DNA of 64,000 bases from assembly GCA_963976395.1 (NCBI GenBank), contig CAXBLG010000001.1, positions 1-64,000 on the forward strand, written 5' to 3'. Origin of the DNA: UBA11612 sp963976395. Its GTDB lineage: Bacteria; Pseudomonadota; Alphaproteobacteria; Rhodospirillales; Rhodospirillaceae. How positions within the stretch are numbered: the stretch's first letter is position 1; every line of letters starts with the position of its first letter. Positions 34,780-44,023 of the stretch are shown here, piece by piece. The notes beneath the pieces were generated by a model that did not search any database, was not told the origin of the DNA, and was given only the letters and a program-made list of their open reading frames with translations. Position numbers and translations under genes: made by a program.

Positions 34780-36816
34780 ATGATCACTTATCGAAGTCTC
34801 ACCGCAACGGCTCTTTCGGCCATTCTCGCGGCCGGCACATTTTCTCAGCAAGTCTGGAGTGCCGCGCTACCGATCGATGCCCTGGCAAATACCGTCTGGG
34901 TCGAAGAGTTCGATGCATCGCCCGATGCACAAATGATCGCCTATAAGTCGGCTAAGGCCGGAACCTACGACATCTGGACAGCACCAGTCGGCGGCGGCGC
35001 TGCAAAGCAGATCACATCCATGCCGGGCCGCGAGATGAACCCGGTCTTCAGTCCGGACGGCAAGTGGATTGCCTTTGAAGCCGACTATCGGGGCGTCAAC
35101 GTCCGCGACATTTACATTGTGCCCGCTGATGGGGGTAAGGCTATCCGTCTCACCGACCATCCGTTGAACGACTCCACACCGATGTGGGCGCCGGATAGCA
35201 AGACCCTGTATTTCGTAACCAACATGTTCTGGTCAACGTCAATCGCGGCTATTGATATTGCCAGCCATGAAATCACAAGGGTCGGTCCCGGCGGCGGCAT
35301 GGCAAGTTTATCGCCCGACGGACAAACTTTTGTCTTCACACGGAACGGCAAGCCCGACGATGACGACCAAAGCAACAACGACATTTATACTTTGCCACTT
35401 TCGGGCGGCGAACCGACACTGTTAACTCCGGATACTTTTAATTCCCTGGATGCGGCCCCGAACTGGGCGCCGGACAGCAAGCGAATTGCATTCATCTCCG
35501 ACCGTAACGGATTCAACAACCTTGGTGTGATCGACACCACCACCGGCGCGGCAACCATGCTGCTGACCGAAAATATCGAACACAGTGAGCCCAGATGGTC
35601 TCCCGACGGTAAGTGGATCAGCTTCACTAAAAATCTAGACTATCAATATCACATCTTCAGAATTCCATCCGACGGCGGCCGAGCAGCACAACTAACTAAA
35701 CGCGGCGGCGTCAACGGCGGCTCATCGGCCACCGGTCAAACGCGCGGCAACCATCTTTGGAGCAAATCGGGCGAGCAAATTTTCTTCTATCACTCCGATC
35801 CCAGCATGACCGGCGATGTGTGGGTGATGCGCGCGCGCGGCGGCGATGAGCGCCAGATCACCAATCATCAAGACCCTGCCATTCGTGATGCCAGTGCGTT
35901 CGTTTGGCCGGAGTTCATCGAGTACAAAAGCTTCGACGGTCGCGAGGTGGCCGGATTGGTCTATAAGCCGAAAGGCAGCAAAGCGGGCGACAAGCTTCCG
36001 GCGTTGTTCTTCTACCGGGCCAATTCCAACGGCCAGCACCCGATGCAATGGAATCCCTACATCCAGTATTTCGTGAGCAAAGGCTATCTGGTGTTCGCAC
36101 CCAACTTCCGCGGCAGCACGGGTCGCGGGAAGGATTATCGTCAGGCGGTTTTTACCCGCGGCGGTGAAGATGATTTGCGCGATGCCTTTATCGGTATGGA
36201 TATGCTGGCGGCCGAAGGTTGGGTCGATTCAAGCCGCGTCGGAGCCTTCGGCGGCTCGACGGGAGGCTTCTTCACCACAGCTTCCGTCACCAAAGACCCG
36301 GCACGATTTAAAGCCGGTGTCGTCTGGTATGGTTCAACAGACCTTGTCACGCTCTCGACTTACGCCGGTATGGAGCGCTGGAATAAGTTTTTGATCGGCA
36401 AGACACCGATGGAGAACCCCGAAAATTACTATAACCGATCGCTGATTTATCATGCCGACAGCGTGAAAACGCCGCTGCTGTTTCTTTACGCCCAAGGTGA
36501 TTCCGCAGCCCGTTTCCAGCAGATTGAACAATACGGCATACAGGCCGAGATCCATGGAAACTGGTACGATTGGGTCGAGTACGCCGAGGAGCCGCACGGC
36601 TGGTATCATTTCCGTCCCGACAGCACGAAGAACATGCTGACGATCATGTCCAGCATGTTCGATAAGTTTGTTCTTGGCGAAAGCGGTGACGTAAAAGCCA
36701 TTGCGGCCAAGCAACGTGAAGGTATTCAAATTCTTAGAAACCCAGATATCGAGTTATGGAACTCGCTTGCCAACGGCCAACCGCCTGAAGAAGACATGAC
36801 AGGCGAACCACACTAA
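34780..36816 (+). CDS. Secreted S9 family serine peptidase (prolyl oligopeptidase type, beta-propeller plus hydrolase)
   Basis: 678 aa from ATG 34780, which has GGGGGA just before it; an upstream ATG at 34768 lacks one. A signal peptide (LTATALSAILAAGTFSQQVWSA) leads to a TolB/WD40-like propeller with repeated FSPDGKWIAFEAD-like blades (about 30-370), then an alpha/beta-hydrolase domain. The catalytic triad is S493 (GAFGGSTGG), D574 (YAQGDSAAR) and H606 (EEPHGW). Such enzymes cleave oligopeptides, often after proline, and the export signal places it in the periplasm. The nucleophile context GGSTGG differs from the usual GGSYGG. A terminator follows, so it is a single-gene unit. It may feed peptides to uptake systems, but the downstream receptor's ligand is unknown. 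Confidence 0.9.
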   Translation: MITYRSLTATALSAILAAGTFSQQVWSAALPIDALANTVWVEEFDASPDAQMIAYKSAKAGTYDIWTAPVGGGAAKQITSMPGREMNPVFSPDGKWIAFEADYRGVNVRDIYIVPADGGKAIRLTDHPLNDSTPMWAPDSKTLYFVTNMFWSTSIAAIDIASHEITRVGPGGGMASLSPDGQTFVFTRNGKPDDDDQSNNDIYTLPLSGGEPTLLTPDTFNSLDAAPNWAPDSKRIAFISDRNGFNNLGVIDTTTGAATMLLTENIEHSEPRWSPDGKWISFTKNLDYQYHIFRIPSDGGRAAQLTKRGGVNGGSSATGQTRGNHLWSKSGEQIFFYHSDPSMTGDVWVMRARGGDERQITNHQDPAIRDASAFVWPEFIEYKSFDGREVAGLVYKPKGSKAGDKLPALFFYRANSNGQHPMQWNPYIQYFVSKGYLVFAPNFRGSTGRGKDYRQAVFTRGGEDDLRDAFIGMDMLAAEGWVDSSRVGAFGGSTGGFFTTASVTKDPARFKAGVVWYGSTDLVTLSTYAGMERWNKFLIGKTPMENPENYYNRSLIYHADSVKTPLLFLYAQGDSAARFQQIEQYGIQAEIHGNWYDWVEYAEEPHGWYHFRPDSTKNMLTIMSSMFDKFVLGESGDVKAIAAKQREGIQILRNPDIELWNSLANGQPPEEDMTGEPH

Positions 36817-36833
36817 GGAACCAGTTGTAAATA

Positions 36834-36867
36834 AGGGCCGGTGGACATTGTCCCCGGCCCTTTTTTT
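36834..36867 (+). terminator. Rho-independent terminator after S9 peptidase
   Basis: Stem AGGGCCGG (36834-36841) pairs with CCGGCCCT (36854-36861); an inner GGAC/GTCC (36843-36846 with 36850-36853) extends the helix past a one-base bulge. A run of seven T (36861-36867) follows. It lies 18 bp after the peptidase stop. Confidence 0.92.
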
Positions 36868-36970
36868 GTGAACCGCGCGATAAAGCTGGGAGGTTACATC
36901 GGCAGATAATTGCTATGGTTCTGTCTCTTGCAGTGGTTCGTCGTGAGATCGGTGAAGCAAGACGACTTGG

Positions 36971-38662
36971 ATGAGGTCAATGACACAAGACACAGCTACG
37001 ATGTTCGCAGAGGCAACACAGCGCCACGAAGCTGGGCAATGGCAAGACGCCGAGCGTCTGTATCGCAGCGTTCTTGCCGCTGACCCTCGTCACGCCGACG
37101 CGTTACATCAGTTCGGCGTACTTGCCTATCAAAACGGAAACCATGATGTTGCAGTGGACCTGGTCAAGCGCGCGATCGACCAAGCACCCGCAAACGCAAC
37201 ATATTATAACACATTAGGCGGCGCTCTCCTGGCTATAGGCTGCGTCGCCGAAGCCGTTGCCGCATTTGACTGCGCCCTTCGCATCAGCCCGGATTCTATC
37301 GAGACAAGAAACAACTTGGCGAACGCGCTTCAGACGCAGGGTAAGCTGGACGAGGCAATATCGATTTTCCGGTCGATACTGGAAACCGTGCCCAATGATG
37401 CCGACGTGCAAAACAATCTCGGCCATGCTTTGCAAATTCGCGGCGAATTTGATGAAGCGATACATCATTTCCGTATTGCGAGAGAGGCCCGTCCGAACGA
37501 TGCGCTTATTCTCAGCCATCTCGGGAACGCGTTGTGCAGCAGAGGCGTGTACAAAGAGGCCGTCGAAGTGTGCGAACAAGCAACGGCCCTAAGCCCGGAC
37601 TCTCCGATTGCCCATACCAACCTCGGCAACGCGCTGTTAAAGCTCGCGCGCCTCGACGAAGCCGTGCAGGCCTATCGGCAAGCCGTCGCCATCGCGAACG
37701 ATATTCCGGACATACATAAAAATCTGGGCATCGCTTACCACATGCTCGGAAGGTGGGATGAAGCGAGCGCCTGCTTCGCGAAGGCGCTCGAACTCAACCC
37801 CAACGAGGATATTCACGCGGCGCTCGGCGAGTCCTACTACGCACGCGGTAAATTGGAAGAAGCCGTTCAAGCCTTTCGGCAGGCGCTCGATCTTAAGCCT
37901 GACGATTATACAACACGCTATGCGCTCGGCGCCGCGCTCAACGATCTTGGGCGCCATACCGAGGGCCTTGCCGCGATGGCGGCGGGACCGGGACTTGTAC
38001 GGCTGTCTTCGACCAGCACGCACAAAAGCTTGGATGCCGGTGATCGGCGAATTTCGCTGTCAGGTGGCGAACCGAATTTTATCGGATGCTGGACTATGCA
38101 GGACCCAAGTCTCTGTCAGGGAATAATCGACTTCTTCGAGAGCCGAACGGCAGAGCACATGCAGGGGCGCACCAGCTTGGGGGTTAACCTCGACATTAAG
38201 AATGCAACCGACCTTCCCATATTTCCGAAGGATCTGGAGCAGCCGGGCTATGAAGCGGTAGCTGCCTATATCCGGGAACTGGAAGTGTGCTTATGGGACT
38301 ACGGCCGGCAATGGCCGTTCTTCGCCCAGATGTTAACGAGCGTTGATATCGTCCCCTTCAAAATTCAGCGCTACACAGTGGGAGAACATTTTCAAAAGTT
38401 ACATGCTGAACGGGTGTCTTTCGGGCTCATGCATCGCGTTCTGGCTTGGATGACATATCTCAATGACGTTGAAAGCGGCGGTGAAACAAAATTTCCCCAT
38501 TACGGGCTAGAGATCATACCGCAACTCGGCAAAACACTGATCTGGCCAGCCGAATGGACCCACGCCCATGCGGGAAGCATAGTAAAGGCTGGCACAAAGT
38601 ACATCATCACGGGATGGATGCATTTCCCCCATCCGTCAGCGCCTGAAACGCCACATCCTTGA
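36971..38662 (+). CDS. TPR protein with C-terminal 2-oxoglutarate/Fe(II)-dependent oxygenase domain
   Basis: 563 aa. Residues about 10-340 are some nine tetratricopeptide repeats (PRHADALHQFGVLAYQNGN, ANATYYNTLGGALLAIG, and similar). The C-terminal 190 residues match prolyl-4-hydroxylase-like oxygenases: YTVGEHFQKLHAE, MTYLNDVESGGETKFP, HAHAG and GTKYIITGWM. Expected iron ligands are H478, E480 (HxE instead of the common HxD) and H533, with the lysine near 543 for 2-oxoglutarate. No signal peptide, so a cytoplasmic hydroxylase of a protein or peptide held by the TPRs is likely. It precedes a TonB-dependent receptor by 522 bp. ATG 36971 and 36980 are both possible starts. Confidence 0.87.
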   Translation: MRSMTQDTATMFAEATQRHEAGQWQDAERLYRSVLAADPRHADALHQFGVLAYQNGNHDVAVDLVKRAIDQAPANATYYNTLGGALLAIGCVAEAVAAFDCALRISPDSIETRNNLANALQTQGKLDEAISIFRSILETVPNDADVQNNLGHALQIRGEFDEAIHHFRIAREARPNDALILSHLGNALCSRGVYKEAVEVCEQATALSPDSPIAHTNLGNALLKLARLDEAVQAYRQAVAIANDIPDIHKNLGIAYHMLGRWDEASACFAKALELNPNEDIHAALGESYYARGKLEEAVQAFRQALDLKPDDYTTRYALGAALNDLGRHTEGLAAMAAGPGLVRLSSTSTHKSLDAGDRRISLSGGEPNFIGCWTMQDPSLCQGIIDFFESRTAEHMQGRTSLGVNLDIKNATDLPIFPKDLEQPGYEAVAAYIRELEVCLWDYGRQWPFFAQMLTSVDIVPFKIQRYTVGEHFQKLHAERVSFGLMHRVLAWMTYLNDVESGGETKFPHYGLEIIPQLGKTLIWPAEWTHAHAGSIVKAGTKYIITGWMHFPHPSAPETPHP

Positions 38663-39184
38663 AATCATGCCTTATCTGGCGTGGCGTATGAGCACTTTGT
38701 CTGCGCGCAATCACGCGGGGTCATGTTTGTGTGCACCGCAACATAAATGATGCTCTGGATATAATTTGCTTTATTGCCACACCTGCTACAGTTCGGCGGT
38801 TAAGGGCCGTTTTGTGGGGCATTTAGGCTTGACCGCCAAAAACCGGCGACCAATAATCGACCGACCGTACAGTCTATTTCTGTATACGCGTCTGCCGATG
38901 CGTCGCACGGCTGGCGCGGTCAAAGAGGGGGGATTCAAATTTTGAATTCGTTGGATTTTGTGGCTCTAGTTGCGCGCGCAGCTATGACCACGAGGGCAGC
39001 GCAAGGCGCTCTCAATCTCGAAGACCATTTGATCTGCGCTGATTTTATCGCCGTGCCGACTGCGGCAGAACGTTTGAAAGATTTTATTTAACTGGAATGC
39101 GTTCATCGCGAGACAGGCTGCTCGCGGTGAACCGCTCGGCGTCTTTGTTTGGGCGTTCGAGTCATCACATAGGGAGAATCACAT
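38663..39184. other. 522-bp intergenic region upstream of the TonB-dependent receptor
   Basis: Long leader or promoter region with no recognised gene. It contains a TATAAT at 38760-38765 without a good -35 box, a short open frame 38942-39091 annotated separately, and a hairpin CGCGAG (39107-39112) / CTCGCG (39121-39126) about 60 bp before the receptor start. I recognise no riboswitch (no cobalamin B12-box found). Confidence 0.5.
38942..39091 (+). CDS. Possible 49-aa leader or small protein upstream of TonB receptor
   Basis: A TTG-initiated frame of 49 codons with a strong AGGGGGG element 6 bp upstream and a TAA stop. The peptide begins LNSLDFVALVARAAMTTRA and ends AAERLKDFI; it has no signal peptide, no Cys pair and no family I recognise. 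It could be a small regulator or a chance frame. The only supports are the ribosome-binding site and its position in an otherwise gene-free leader. Confidence 0.2.
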   Translation: MNSLDFVALVARAAMTTRAAQGALNLEDHLICADFIAVPTAAERLKDFI

Positions 39185-42127
39185 ATGAAGTTGATTAACC
39201 AGAACACCAGACAAAGGGACAAGTTGTCTCTAGCGCTACTGACGGTAGCGTGTTTGGGGTCCACCTGCTTGAGTTCTGTTGCTTTCGGGCAGGCACAGCA
39301 GTCGGCACAAGCTACGGAGCTTGAGCAGATCGTCGTAACCGGTTCGCGCGTTGTACGCGACGGATATCAAGCCCCGACACCGGTATCCGTGATTGGTATC
39401 GAACAGTTGGAAAACGTTGCGACATCCAACCTCGCAGATGCCATCAACCAGCTTCCGGCCATCACAAACAGCGCCACGCCGCAATCTTCGGCGGCGAACA
39501 CCACTTCGGGACAATCGGCCATCAACGCGCTTTCTCTGCGCGGTTTAGGTATCTCACGTACGCTCGTGCTGCTTAACGGCCAGCGCACCGTGGGGTCGAA
39601 CCTGACCGGCGCGGTTGATATCAGCGAGCTGCCGCAAGGCTTGATTGAGCGCGTGGACGTTGTGACCGGCGGTGCCTCGGCAGCTTACGGTTCGGACGCC
39701 CTTTCAGGTGTCGTCAACTTTGTACTCGATACCGACTTCACCGGCTTTAAGGCCGAGGTTTCAGGCGGTCTCACCACTTACGGAGATGTGCCCAACTACA
39801 AAGTTAATGCCACCTATGGTACCGAGTTTGCCGGCGGCCGCGGCCACTTCCTCGCCTACGGCGAACATGTATGGGACGAAGGCCTTCTGGTTTACGACCG
39901 TCCTTGGGTTCGCGAGGGCCACAGCTTCATTAATAACCCGGCGTTCGTAGCCGGCAATGGTCAGCCGGCGATCATCCGCACCACCCAGGTCGCGCTTGGA
40001 ACCATCGCCAGCTGGGGCGGCAACTTTGTTGGCGGGCCGCTTGATCTTACCGCATTCGGCCCCGGCGGTGTGCCATACCAGATCTCACCCGGCGATCTCC
40101 CCCAGGGCGCGCTGATGCGCGGTGGCAGCTGGCAATCACAGCTTATCGCGCCGGTGCGCGGTGTTGCGGCTCAACCCCGCCAAAACCGCCAGGACGTGTT
40201 CACCCGCGTCAGCTACGAAGTTAACGACAACGTGAATGTTTACGCCCAGGCGGCATGGGGACACCTTGGTTCTTACTCGTCGGGCGCGCCCAACTTCTTT
40301 CCGGGCAACCTGACACTATCAACCGACAACGCGTACCTGCCGACCGAGTTCAAGGACACGCTGGAAGCCGCCGCAGGCGGTGGCACGACGACTTTCAGAT
40401 ACGGCACCATGAACATGGATCTGGACAACTTCCGCGCCGTGTATGACCGGCGTGTTCAGCGCTTCCTGGTCGGCGCCGAAGGCGACATCGATTTCGCCGG
40501 CACCAACTGGACCTGGGACACCCACGCCAGTTACGGCAAGATGTTCGGTACGCTAAAATCCAAAGGCGCGATTGACCGCACACGCTATCCGAAAGCTGTC
40601 AATTCCGTTCGTGACGCGAACGGCAACCCGGTTTGTAGCGTCAACGTTGACGCCGACCCGACCAACGACGATCCGTTGTGCGTGACGTACAATCCCTTCG
40701 GTACGGGCGTGAACAGCCAGGCCGCGATCGACTATTTGAACGGCATTCGCTACGGCTGGAACATCCAGCGCCTTTATCAAAAGGTCTTTGCGGTCAACTT
40801 CTCGGGCGAACCGTTCTCCACATGGGCCGGGCCAGTCTCCGTAGCCTTCGGTTACGAATTCCGTAATGAAAAAATGCGGCAAATCTCGGATCCGGAAGAA
40901 CAGGCAAACCCGTCCATCTGGTTCCAGGCTGCTGGTCAACCCTACACCGGTTCATTCTCCGTGCATGACATCTACGCAGAAGCTGTCGTACCGCTGGCGA
41001 GCAATGAGCCGTGGGCAGAATCCTTGGATATCAACGGCGCGATACGCGGCACGGACTACTCGACTTACGGTTCGGTCGTAACCTACAAAGTGGGCGCGAC
41101 CTATGCTCCGAATGACGAAATGCGCTTCCGCTTCACTCAGTCGCGTAACATCCGTAGCCCGACCCTGGTTGACTTGTTCCAGGCCGGATCAACCTCACGC
41201 AGCTCGATAAGCGATCCGTTCAATAACAACGCAACCATCAACGCCCAATTCACCACCGCCGGTAATCCGAACCTCGGTCCGGAGAAGTCAAACGATATAG
41301 GCTTTGGCGTGGTCTATCAGCCAGAATGGTTCGACGGCTTCAACGTTTCGGTCGATTACTACCGCATCAAGATCAATGACGCGGTGAACTCGGTCAGCTC
41401 CACGGTTCTTTTGAACCTGTGCTTCCAGGGTAATCAAGTCGCATGTCAGTCCATCACACGCGTCAATGTCGGAACGCCGGAAGAACAGCTCAACATCTTG
41501 AACGGACCGCAGAACTTCGCGAGCGAAAACGCTCAGGGGATCGACATCGAGGCCAGCTACGCGCTGCCCCTCGAGATGGTGTCCCCGTCGCTCGAAGGCA
41601 CGCTCGGTATGCGGGTTCTGGCCACCCACTATCTCAAGTACACCACGTTCAGCGGCATCGCGGGTGATGCCGTGGTCGACTACGCCGGCGTAAACGGTGA
41701 TTCGGCCGGTCTCGGCGGCGGCGGCAATGGGGTTCCCGATTGGACCCTCAACGCTTCACTGCAATATGCTCTCGATCCCATGAACTTCGGCTTCAACTTC
41801 CGCTGGATTTCAGCGGGTAAGAACCAGGCTCAGTGGATTGAGTGCCAGGCCTCCTGTCCCGATCCTGCAGGTGCGGTCCTCACCGTTGACGACAACAGTG
41901 TTGAATCCAAGCTCTTTGTGGACTTCAACGCGGCCTACACCATCTCCGTTGGAGATACGGCCGAGACGGAACTGTTCCTCAATATCCGCAACATCGCGAA
42001 CGCCGATCCGGCAATCGCGCCGCGCGGACCGGGCGGTTCTAGCTGGGACTTCGCGCCCACTCCTTCGGGCGGTGCCTATGACATCCTTGGCCGTGTCTTC
42101 CGCGCAGGCGTCAAGATCAGAATGTAA
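39185..42127 (+). CDS. TonB-dependent outer-membrane receptor
   Basis: 980 aa. A signal peptide (LALLTVACLGSTCLSSVAFG) leads to a TonB-box region and plug domain: EQIVVTGSRVVRDGYQAPTP near residues 46-65, SLRGLGISRTLVLLNGQRTV near 117-137 and IERVDVVTGGASAAYGSDA near 152-172, a sequence type common for peptide or carbohydrate receptors of Sphingomonadales-like and related Alphaproteobacteria. The 22-strand barrel fills the rest, with NPNLGPEKSNDIGFGVVY near 694-712. The C-terminal residue is Met (GVKIRM) instead of the usual aromatic. GGAG precedes the start. The ligand is unknown; a secreted peptidase upstream and a lipoprotein amidase downstream hint at an amide-containing substrate. A terminator follows. 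Confidence 0.95.
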   Translation: MKLINQNTRQRDKLSLALLTVACLGSTCLSSVAFGQAQQSAQATELEQIVVTGSRVVRDGYQAPTPVSVIGIEQLENVATSNLADAINQLPAITNSATPQSSAANTTSGQSAINALSLRGLGISRTLVLLNGQRTVGSNLTGAVDISELPQGLIERVDVVTGGASAAYGSDALSGVVNFVLDTDFTGFKAEVSGGLTTYGDVPNYKVNATYGTEFAGGRGHFLAYGEHVWDEGLLVYDRPWVREGHSFINNPAFVAGNGQPAIIRTTQVALGTIASWGGNFVGGPLDLTAFGPGGVPYQISPGDLPQGALMRGGSWQSQLIAPVRGVAAQPRQNRQDVFTRVSYEVNDNVNVYAQAAWGHLGSYSSGAPNFFPGNLTLSTDNAYLPTEFKDTLEAAAGGGTTTFRYGTMNMDLDNFRAVYDRRVQRFLVGAEGDIDFAGTNWTWDTHASYGKMFGTLKSKGAIDRTRYPKAVNSVRDANGNPVCSVNVDADPTNDDPLCVTYNPFGTGVNSQAAIDYLNGIRYGWNIQRLYQKVFAVNFSGEPFSTWAGPVSVAFGYEFRNEKMRQISDPEEQANPSIWFQAAGQPYTGSFSVHDIYAEAVVPLASNEPWAESLDINGAIRGTDYSTYGSVVTYKVGATYAPNDEMRFRFTQSRNIRSPTLVDLFQAGSTSRSSISDPFNNNATINAQFTTAGNPNLGPEKSNDIGFGVVYQPEWFDGFNVSVDYYRIKINDAVNSVSSTVLLNLCFQGNQVACQSITRVNVGTPEEQLNILNGPQNFASENAQGIDIEASYALPLEMVSPSLEGTLGMRVLATHYLKYTTFSGIAGDAVVDYAGVNGDSAGLGGGGNGVPDWTLNASLQYALDPMNFGFNFRWISAGKNQAQWIECQASCPDPAGAVLTVDDNSVESKLFVDFNAAYTISVGDTAETELFLNIRNIANADPAIAPRGPGGSSWDFAPTPSGGAYDILGRVFRAGVKIRM

Positions 42128-42150
42128 TTGATGTCACGCTAAACGAGACG

Positions 42151-42190
42151 AAGGGCCCAATTCGGTATGCCGGATTGGGCCCTTTTCTTT
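42151..42190 (+). terminator. Rho-independent terminator after TonB receptor
   Basis: Stem AAGGGCCCAAT (42151-42161) pairs with ATTGGGCCCTT (42174-42184), with inner CGG/CCG closing the loop, followed by TTCTTTT. It separates the receptor from the amidase gene starting at 42218, so any cotranscription would need readthrough. Confidence 0.9.
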
Positions 42191-42217
42191 TGCTATCCAT
42201 GGAGAAGGAAATTTATC

Positions 42218-43915
42218 ATGAAAACCACGCGCCTCCTGGCCACGATGCTGGCCTCAACAGCCGCCGTTCTTGCGCTTACGTCCTGTGACGCCTCCACACC
42301 AAAAAGCAACGCTTCTTTCAGTGTTGTCGGCGCTTCCATCCCCGAGATGCAGGCCGCGATGGCGGAGGGCCGAACGACGTCACGCGAGATCGTCACCCAA
42401 TATCTCACTCGCATTGGTCTTTACGAAGACAAACTCAATGGCGCCAACGCAATCAACGCCAATGCCCTCGCGCAAGCCGAGGCTCTCGACAAAGAGCGCG
42501 CCGCGGGAAATATCCGGGGCCCCTTGCACGGCATCCCGGTCGCCTTGAAAGACAACATCATGACCAAGGACGACATGCCCACTTCTGGCGGCATGCTTGC
42601 CTTCAAGCATTACATGGCGCCGTATGACGCAACATTGGTCACGAAACTCAAAGACGCCGGAGCCATTATCATCGCCAAATCGACTTTGAGCGAGCTCGCC
42701 GGCTGGTTCGGCAGCGACTTTCGCCCCGGCGGATACAATGCAGCAGCCGGACAGAGCTATAATCCTTACGACCCACGCGCCAACGACAATGGGACGCCCG
42801 TGCTGGCCGTTGCCGGGTCTAGCTCGGGAATTGGCGTCGCCGCCGATATGTGGGCCGGAAACGTCGGCACCAGTACGGCAGGGTCCATCGAAGGGCCTTC
42901 AAACGCGAATATGCTTGTCGGCATTCGCCCCTCCACCGGACGCATTAGCCGCCACGGCATCATCCCGCTGACACTCGATCAGGACACAGCCGGCCCCATG
43001 ACGAAAACGGTAGCGGGCGCGGCAATCATGCTCGGTGTTATGGAGGGCGAACCCGATTCCAACGACCCGCGCACAACCGAATGCGAGGCCCCGCCTTACC
43101 ACGATTACACGCCCTTTTTGAAAACCGACGCTCTCAAGGGTGTTCGCATCGGTATTCCGCGCACGGGTCTTTATGAGCCTTATGAATTTCCGGGCTTGGC
43201 CGAACCATTCTCCGGTTTGGAGCCCGACGAAGCCCAGTCCATGGAAGATGCCATTGCGGCAATGAGGGCCGCCGGTGCAGAAATCGTCGATCCTGCCGAT
43301 CTGCCCAGCATGACCGCAACCGATCCGGCGGACAACATCATGACACGCAACATCTGTCAGCTGGCCCCGGACGGCGAAGCTCCAGACGATCTATGCTCGA
43401 ACGTGCTTCGCTACGGCATGAAACGCGACTTCAATCTGTGGCTGGAGTCACTGGGTGATACAGCTCCGATCAAAACACTTACCGAATTGCGCGCATGGAA
43501 TAGCGAGCACGAGGCCGATGGCGCAATCAGATATGGTCAAGGCCGACTTGATGCGGCTGACGCCGTTGATCTAGAAAAAGACAAAGCGCGCTATGAACTC
43601 AATCGTGCTGAAGATCTTCAGCTGGCGCGGGCCGAAGGGCTCGATGCCGTGCTCACCGAGCATAATCTCGACGCGTTGGTGTTTCCCGGAACTTCAGGAT
43701 CCAATATTTCAGCCCGGGCCGGTTATCCGGTCGTTGTTGTTCCGTTCGGCATGGTGATCAATGACGCGCCGGGTGCAAATGGCTCGGAAGAAAAGACACG
43801 GCCTTACGGGTTTAGTTTCGTGGGGGGGCATTGCCAGGATCCGAAGATTATTGGAATTGCCTACGCCTTCGAACAGGCTACCAAGAAGCGGGTGCCGCCG
43901 CCGCACACGCCGTAA
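42218..43915 (+). CDS. Amidase-signature hydrolase, predicted lipoprotein
   Basis: 565 aa from ATG 42218, preceded by GGAGAAGGA. The N-terminus MKTTRLLATMLAST ... LALTSC is a lipoprotein signal with LTSC lipobox. The amidase domain shows the Ser-cisSer-Lys triad: K111 in VALKDNIM, the serine run AGSSSG at 201-203, and the nucleophile S223 in GTSTAGSIEGPS. Family members hydrolyse amide bonds of diverse small molecules; GTSTAGS departs from the usual GTDTGGS. Membrane anchoring to the cell envelope fits processing of a substrate taken up by the neighbouring TonB receptor. A strong terminator follows the stop. Confidence 0.92.
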   Translation: MKTTRLLATMLASTAAVLALTSCDASTPKSNASFSVVGASIPEMQAAMAEGRTTSREIVTQYLTRIGLYEDKLNGANAINANALAQAEALDKERAAGNIRGPLHGIPVALKDNIMTKDDMPTSGGMLAFKHYMAPYDATLVTKLKDAGAIIIAKSTLSELAGWFGSDFRPGGYNAAAGQSYNPYDPRANDNGTPVLAVAGSSSGIGVAADMWAGNVGTSTAGSIEGPSNANMLVGIRPSTGRISRHGIIPLTLDQDTAGPMTKTVAGAAIMLGVMEGEPDSNDPRTTECEAPPYHDYTPFLKTDALKGVRIGIPRTGLYEPYEFPGLAEPFSGLEPDEAQSMEDAIAAMRAAGAEIVDPADLPSMTATDPADNIMTRNICQLAPDGEAPDDLCSNVLRYGMKRDFNLWLESLGDTAPIKTLTELRAWNSEHEADGAIRYGQGRLDAADAVDLEKDKARYELNRAEDLQLARAEGLDAVLTEHNLDALVFPGTSGSNISARAGYPVVVVPFGMVINDAPGANGSEEKTRPYGFSFVGGHCQDPKIIGIAYAFEQATKKRVPPPHTP

Positions 43916-43967
43916 CAAAACGACGCACTGAACTGCGTTACACAAAATAGCCTGAGAACCTAAAATC

Positions 43968-44000
43968 GCCCCCCGTGCATACAGCGCGGGGGGCTTTTTT
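43968..44000 (+). terminator. Rho-independent terminator after amidase
   Basis: Stem GCCCCCCG (43968-43975) with CGGGGGGC (43987-43994), an 11-nt loop and six T (43995-44000). It lies about 50 bp after the amidase stop and just before the convergent small membrane protein gene. Confidence 0.95.
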
Positions 44001-44023
44001 ATCTGAGCGGCACCGCTAGGCCT

